A stretch of DNA of 8,915 nt from positions 1 through 8,915 of the forward strand of contig WTZT01000022.1 in the NCBI GenBank assembly GCA_009889685.1, written 5' to 3'. The notes below the pieces were generated by a model, which worked only from the letters and a program-made list of their open reading frames with translations, searched no databases and was not told the origin of the DNA. Source of the stretch: Candidatus Hikarchaeia archaeon HikBin4 (GTDB lineage: Archaea; Halobacteriota; Halobacteria; Halobacteriales; Hikarchaeaceae). Of the stretch, positions 6,073-8,915 are shown piece by piece (position 1 is the stretch's first letter; every line of letters starts with the position of its first letter). Made by a program: the position numbers and the translations under genes.

Positions 6073-7245
6073 ATGTTTGAGCATAGAAATAAAATACTTA
6101 TAATAGCCACTATTGGATGGGGATTAGTTCAGGCGACTCAGTTTGTACTTCCGCCGATGCTTCCGAACATAATAGAGGATTTGTCGATAACAGTCTTCCA
6201 AGCTGGAGTCGCCATGACCCTGTTGAATATTGCGTATGCTTTGGGGATGTATCCAGGAGGAAAATTTTCAGACCAACTAACTAGAGTTACTTTGATAGTT
6301 CCAGGAATGGTCATGACGATATTAGGCCTTATTTTTATAGGCGTTCGCCCAACGTATGCGGCATTTTTAGCAGGAGTAATAATTTTAGGATTTGGGCGCT
6401 CCACTTTTTCCATCCCCACTAGGGCAAGAATTGCGGATTTGTTTGGAGAAAAAAAAGGACGGGCTCTTGGAATTTTGTTCATTGGTACGGAGCTAGGTGG
6501 ATTAATTGGGGCGGGTTTAGCATTTATGGTGATAGTGATTCTTATGATTTCATGGAGATTTGCCCTAGTCCCACTATTTATAGGCCTGATTCTCGTGGGT
6601 ATCGCATACAATAGCTGGTCCAAAGAAAAATATGTAATCAAGAAGGTTTCATTAGATATTGGAGATACTGCGAGGCGAATTTTTGGAAATAAACGTCTAT
6701 TTTTATTGATAATGTCGTACTCAATGTTGTGGTTTGCTACGTTGAGTGTGCTTATGTTTCTACCACTATATTTACAATATGCAAAGGGGTTCTCTCCAGA
6801 ACTAGCTACGATTGTGTTTTCTTTTTTGTTTGCAGTAGGGATCATTATTAAACCGGTTGCAGGTGAAATCTCAGATAAATTTGAAAGGCCAAAAGTTGCT
6901 TTGGGGGGATTATTACTATCAGTATTCGCAATGATTTGGTTAGTTATTGCACCAACTCCGGTATACATTATGATAGCTGTGATAGCATTTTCCATAGGTT
7001 ATAAGGCACAGCCTCCGGTCATAGAATCATTAATGCTAGACATGATCGATGATAAAAATAGAGGAGGTGATTTGGGGGCTGCTAAAACGACTGCGACAGG
7101 GATAGGGGCATTGGGCCCAGCGTACATAGGGTTTGTAGCAGAGAAATTTAGTTATGATATTGCTTTTTTTGGATTGGTGATTGTCTTAGGAATATCTGCA
7201 GCCATAATAGCATATGTTGCTTACGGGAAAGGCCATGACAATTGA
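6073..7245 (+). CDS. Major facilitator superfamily (MFS) transporter
   Basis: This 390-residue integral membrane protein has about 12 predicted hydrophobic helices in two halves, with a longer polar loop at about residues 183-210. The MFS loop 2-3 motif A is visible as GGKFSDQLTR (62-71), and a second-half counterpart as AGEISDKFERPKVALGG. The segment RARIADLFGEKKGRALGI between helices 4 and 5 is also typical of MFS exporters and organic-solute carriers. The substrate cannot be read from the sequence; the neighbours (pyrBI before, hydro-lyase subunits after) do not clearly point to one. ATG 6073 is the only reasonable start, because an in-frame TAG lies at 6052-6054. No TATA box sits at leaderless distance, so the gene may be read from the promoter of the small gene upstream. 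Confidence 0.92.
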   Translation: MFEHRNKILIIATIGWGLVQATQFVLPPMLPNIIEDLSITVFQAGVAMTLLNIAYALGMYPGGKFSDQLTRVTLIVPGMVMTILGLIFIGVRPTYAAFLAGVIILGFGRSTFSIPTRARIADLFGEKKGRALGILFIGTELGGLIGAGLAFMVIVILMISWRFALVPLFIGLILVGIAYNSWSKEKYVIKKVSLDIGDTARRIFGNKRLFLLIMSYSMLWFATLSVLMFLPLYLQYAKGFSPELATIVFSFLFAVGIIIKPVAGEISDKFERPKVALGGLLLSVFAMIWLVIAPTPVYIMIAVIAFSIGYKAQPPVIESLMLDMIDDKNRGGDLGAAKTTATGIGALGPAYIGFVAEKFSYDIAFFGLVIVLGISAAIIAYVAYGKGHDN

Positions 7246-7281
7246 ATAGGTTCTGGCCCATTAATAGATAAAACCTTGATT

Positions 7282-7297
7282 TGTGAGTGACATCACA
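7282..7297. promoter_or_regulatory. Palindromic putative operator upstream of the leuC-like gene
   Basis: TGTGAGTGACATCACA is an inverted repeat with 5-bp arms (TGTGA/TCACA) and a 6-base spacer. It lies 8 bp upstream of the TATA-like box, about 38-53 nt before the predicted transcription start. That position suits an activator that helps TBP/TFB in archaea. It happens to equal the half-sites of the bacterial CRP consensus, but no CRP homologue is implied. No second copy was seen in this window. Confidence 0.35.
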
Positions 7298-7305
7298 TTC
7301 CAAAA

Positions 7306-7313
7306 TTATTTTA
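7306..7313 (+). promoter_or_regulatory. TATA-like box for the leuC-leuD operon
   Basis: TTATTTTA is centred about 26-27 nt before ATG 7336, preceded by CCAAAA as a possible BRE. A second strongly AT-rich stretch (TTATAAAATATAT, 7325-7337) abuts the ATG and is too close to drive a transcript containing this start codon. Confidence 0.5.
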
Positions 7314-7335
7314 TGAGATATGTCTTATAAAATAT

Positions 7336-8598
7336 ATGAACGGCCATACAACCGCTGAAAAGATACTTGCCAAGTCAGCTGGTTTGGACGAAGTTTGGCC
7401 AGGAGATCATATAATTTGTAAAGTTGATATGGCCATGGCCCATGACATGGGCACACCGAGTATAATTAAATATTTTGAAGAGATGGGAGTGAAAGAGGTA
7501 TGGGATCCATCAAAAATAGTGTGTGTAATGGATCACATAGCCCCATCGCATCACGTTGCAGATGCAGATAGTAAAGTTTCCATCAGGAAATTCATAAAGG
7601 ATGTTGGCATTGAAAATTTTTACGATGTGGGTTCTGGAATTTCTCATAATGTACTACCAGAATATGGACATATTCGCCCTGGAGAATTAGTAGTTGGTAC
7701 AGACTCACACACAACTAGTCATGGGACTTTTGGTGCAGCTGGGACTGGTTTGGGGTATACGGACATGGCATATGTTCTTGCCACAGGAGAAACGTGGTTA
7801 AGAGTTCCAGAAACAATTAAATTTGAATTCAGCGGAGAATTTTCGAAAGGGGTGGGGGCAAAAGATTTGATCCTTCATATTGCAGGGGAGTTTGGAACTG
7901 ACTTTGGCCAATACAAATCAATAGAGTATACAGGAGTTCCTATTGATTTGATGGGGCTAGATGATAGATTCATGTTTCCCAATATGTCTATTGAACTAGG
8001 GGCTAAATTTGGGTTTACTCCGACAGATTCCAAAGTCATAGAATATATTGATAAGCGGACTGACATCCCATACAAACCAGAGTACGCTGATGGGAATGCA
8101 GAGTATATAGAGGTGCATAAAATGGATGTGGGAGAAATGGAACCAAAGATTTCCACCCCCCATAAGGTTGGAAATGTAGTAGGAGTAAGTGAGGTTGAAA
8201 ATGTCGAATTGGATCAAGTGTTTATTGGTTCATGTACTAATGGGAAATTCGAAGATCTCAGAATAGCGGCAGAGATTCTAAATGGAAACAAAGTTGCCAA
8301 AAATACTCGTTTGATCGTTACTCCAGCTTCAAGAGCCATATATGCTAGAGCTCTAAAAGAAGGAATCGTGGAGGTCCTTATAGATGCAGGGGCGGTTGTG
8401 ACAAATTCCACATGTGGTGCTTGTATAGGTAGAGGGATGGGGGTTATTGGAAAGGGAGAAGTGTGTCTTGCTGCCATGAATCGAAATTTCCGTGGCAGAA
8501 TGGGAAGTTATGAATCGGAGATATATTTGTCAAGTGTTGCTACTGCAGCTACATCTGCAATTACAGGTTTGATTACAGATCCACGGAGAGAATTATGA
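7336..8598 (+). CDS. leuC: 3-isopropylmalate dehydratase / homoaconitase-family large subunit
   Basis: This is the large subunit of a 4Fe-4S hydro-lyase that isomerises or hydrates 2- or 3-hydroxy di/tricarboxylates; isopropylmalate (leucine synthesis) is the default guess. The 420 residues match the short archaeal form (about 420). Cluster ligands are Cys300 (GSCTNG), Cys360 and Cys363 (STCGACIG). Other family motifs are MTAEKI-like TTAEKILAKSAG, DHIAPSHHVADADS, VVGTDSHTTSHGTFGA, NRNFRGRMGS and a TAATSAITGLITDPR tail. Departures from typical LeuC are GISHNVLPE in place of the usual GxCHxLLPE, and TCGAC in place of GCGPC. It overlaps the small-subunit start (ATGA). The gene symbol is provisional: homoaconitase, citraconate or dimethylmalate hydro-lyase remain possible. 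Confidence 0.88.
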   Translation: MNGHTTAEKILAKSAGLDEVWPGDHIICKVDMAMAHDMGTPSIIKYFEEMGVKEVWDPSKIVCVMDHIAPSHHVADADSKVSIRKFIKDVGIENFYDVGSGISHNVLPEYGHIRPGELVVGTDSHTTSHGTFGAAGTGLGYTDMAYVLATGETWLRVPETIKFEFSGEFSKGVGAKDLILHIAGEFGTDFGQYKSIEYTGVPIDLMGLDDRFMFPNMSIELGAKFGFTPTDSKVIEYIDKRTDIPYKPEYADGNAEYIEVHKMDVGEMEPKISTPHKVGNVVGVSEVENVELDQVFIGSCTNGKFEDLRIAAEILNGNKVAKNTRLIVTPASRAIYARALKEGIVEVLIDAGAVVTNSTCGACIGRGMGVIGKGEVCLAAMNRNFRGRMGSYESEIYLSSVATAATSAITGLITDPRREL

Positions 8599-8915
8599 GG
8601 GGGATTGCATACATATTTGGAGAAGATATAAGTACAGATGTAATACTCCCTACAGATTACACCCATGGATCAACTATAGATTATAAGTATGTTTTTGATC
8701 CAGTGAGACCGGGGTTTTCAAATGAGATTGCAGAAGGGGATATTGTTGTAGCTGGGAAAAATTTTGGGTCGGGGAGTAGCAGAGAAAGTGCACCTATAGC
8801 GATGCAATTGGCAGGAATATCAGTAGTTGTTGCTGAATCGTTTTCAAGAATATTTTATCGGAATGCGATTGCAATTGGACTTCCTGTCATTACAGCTGCC
8901 AAAATAACAGATTTT
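8595..8915 (+). CDS. leuD: Isopropylmalate dehydratase / homoaconitase-family small subunit, 3'-truncated by window edge
   Basis: ATG 8595 overlaps the large-subunit stop (ATGA), and 107 codons are present before the window ends; the full family length is about 160-170. Residues 1-19 (IFGEDISTDVILP) match the LeuD N-terminus. GDIVVAGKNFGSGSSRESAP (about 48-67) is the swivel-domain signature with the substrate-binding GSSRE, and AESFSRIFYRNAIAIGLPVIT follows. The loop that usually reads YLRT in isopropylmalate isomerases reads YTHG (22-25) here, followed by a longer DYKYVFDPVRPGF stretch. That loop governs substrate choice in this family, so the leuD name is provisional. It should form a heterodimer with the preceding gene product in the cytosol. 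Confidence 0.88.
   Translation, partial: MRGIAYIFGEDISTDVILPTDYTHGSTIDYKYVFDPVRPGFSNEIAEGDIVVAGKNFGSGSSRESAPIAMQLAGISVVVAESFSRIFYRNAIAIGLPVITAAKITDF

Noticed and set aside
6138..6995. A long (285-codon) open frame on the minus strand opposite the MFS transporter.
   Set aside because: It is the complementary shadow of a clear MFS coding frame; its translation shows no domain and is rich in composition-driven Pro/Ile/Asn/Thr runs.
7282..7297. A bacterial CRP-cAMP site.
   Set aside because: The half-sites match the CRP consensus, but every gene and promoter here is archaeal and CRP control is not expected; kept only as an unspecified operator candidate.
7325..7337. TTATAAAATATAT immediately before the leuC-like ATG as the main TATA box.
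   Set aside because: It would place the transcript start about 20 bases inside the gene and lose the family N-terminus (TTAEKIL), so the box at 7306-7313 is preferred.

Overview
The window looks like chromosomal DNA from a euryarchaeon close to the Halobacteria (haloarchaea). The lineage argument is mine, from remembered family features, and no search was run. The methionine adenosyltransferase, long FKBP, PyrB/PyrI pair, hexapeptide acyltransferase, thioredoxin-like protein and a DUF5804-like protein all read like close relatives of haloarchaeal proteins. However, the DNA is AT-rich and the proteins are rich in Lys, Ile and Asn instead of being strongly acidic. That combination fits a non-extreme-halophile sister lineage such as Hikarchaeia / Marine Group IV better than a classic salt-in haloarchaeon. 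Promoters are archaeal: AT-rich TATA-like boxes lie about 26-33 nt upstream of most start codons, with no Shine-Dalgarno sequence, which implies largely leaderless mRNAs.

Layout. (1) Bases 1-758 (+) hold the 3' part of a small-conductance MscS-type mechanosensitive channel, cut by the window start. (2) Bases 745-3531 (-) hold four genes read leftwards from a divergent promoter region: S-adenosylmethionine synthetase, a DUF5804-like protein, a thioredoxin-like protein and a hexapeptide-repeat acyltransferase. The last one converges on and overlaps the channel gene by 14 bp. (3) Bases 3532-3685 are the divergent promoter region. (4) Bases 3686-7245 (+) hold an FKBP-type prolyl isomerase, the pyrB-pyrI operon (aspartate transcarbamoylase, ATGA overlap), a 65-residue SH3-like small protein and an MFS transporter. 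(5) Bases 7336-8915 (+) hold the large subunit and the truncated small subunit of an isopropylmalate dehydratase / homoaconitase-family hydro-lyase, joined by an ATGA overlap and preceded by a palindrome next to a TATA box.

Functionally this is mostly housekeeping: methyl-donor synthesis, protein folding, the committed step of pyrimidine synthesis with its allosteric subunit, and a branched-chain-type hydro-lyase. No mobile element, CRISPR array, tRNA, rRNA or defence system is visible, and no intergenic gap exceeds about 155 bp. I do not see a new multi-gene system. The points most worth checking are the lineage signal, the unusual substrate loop of the small hydro-lyase subunit, the palindrome before the leuC-like gene, and the conserved proteins without a known function.
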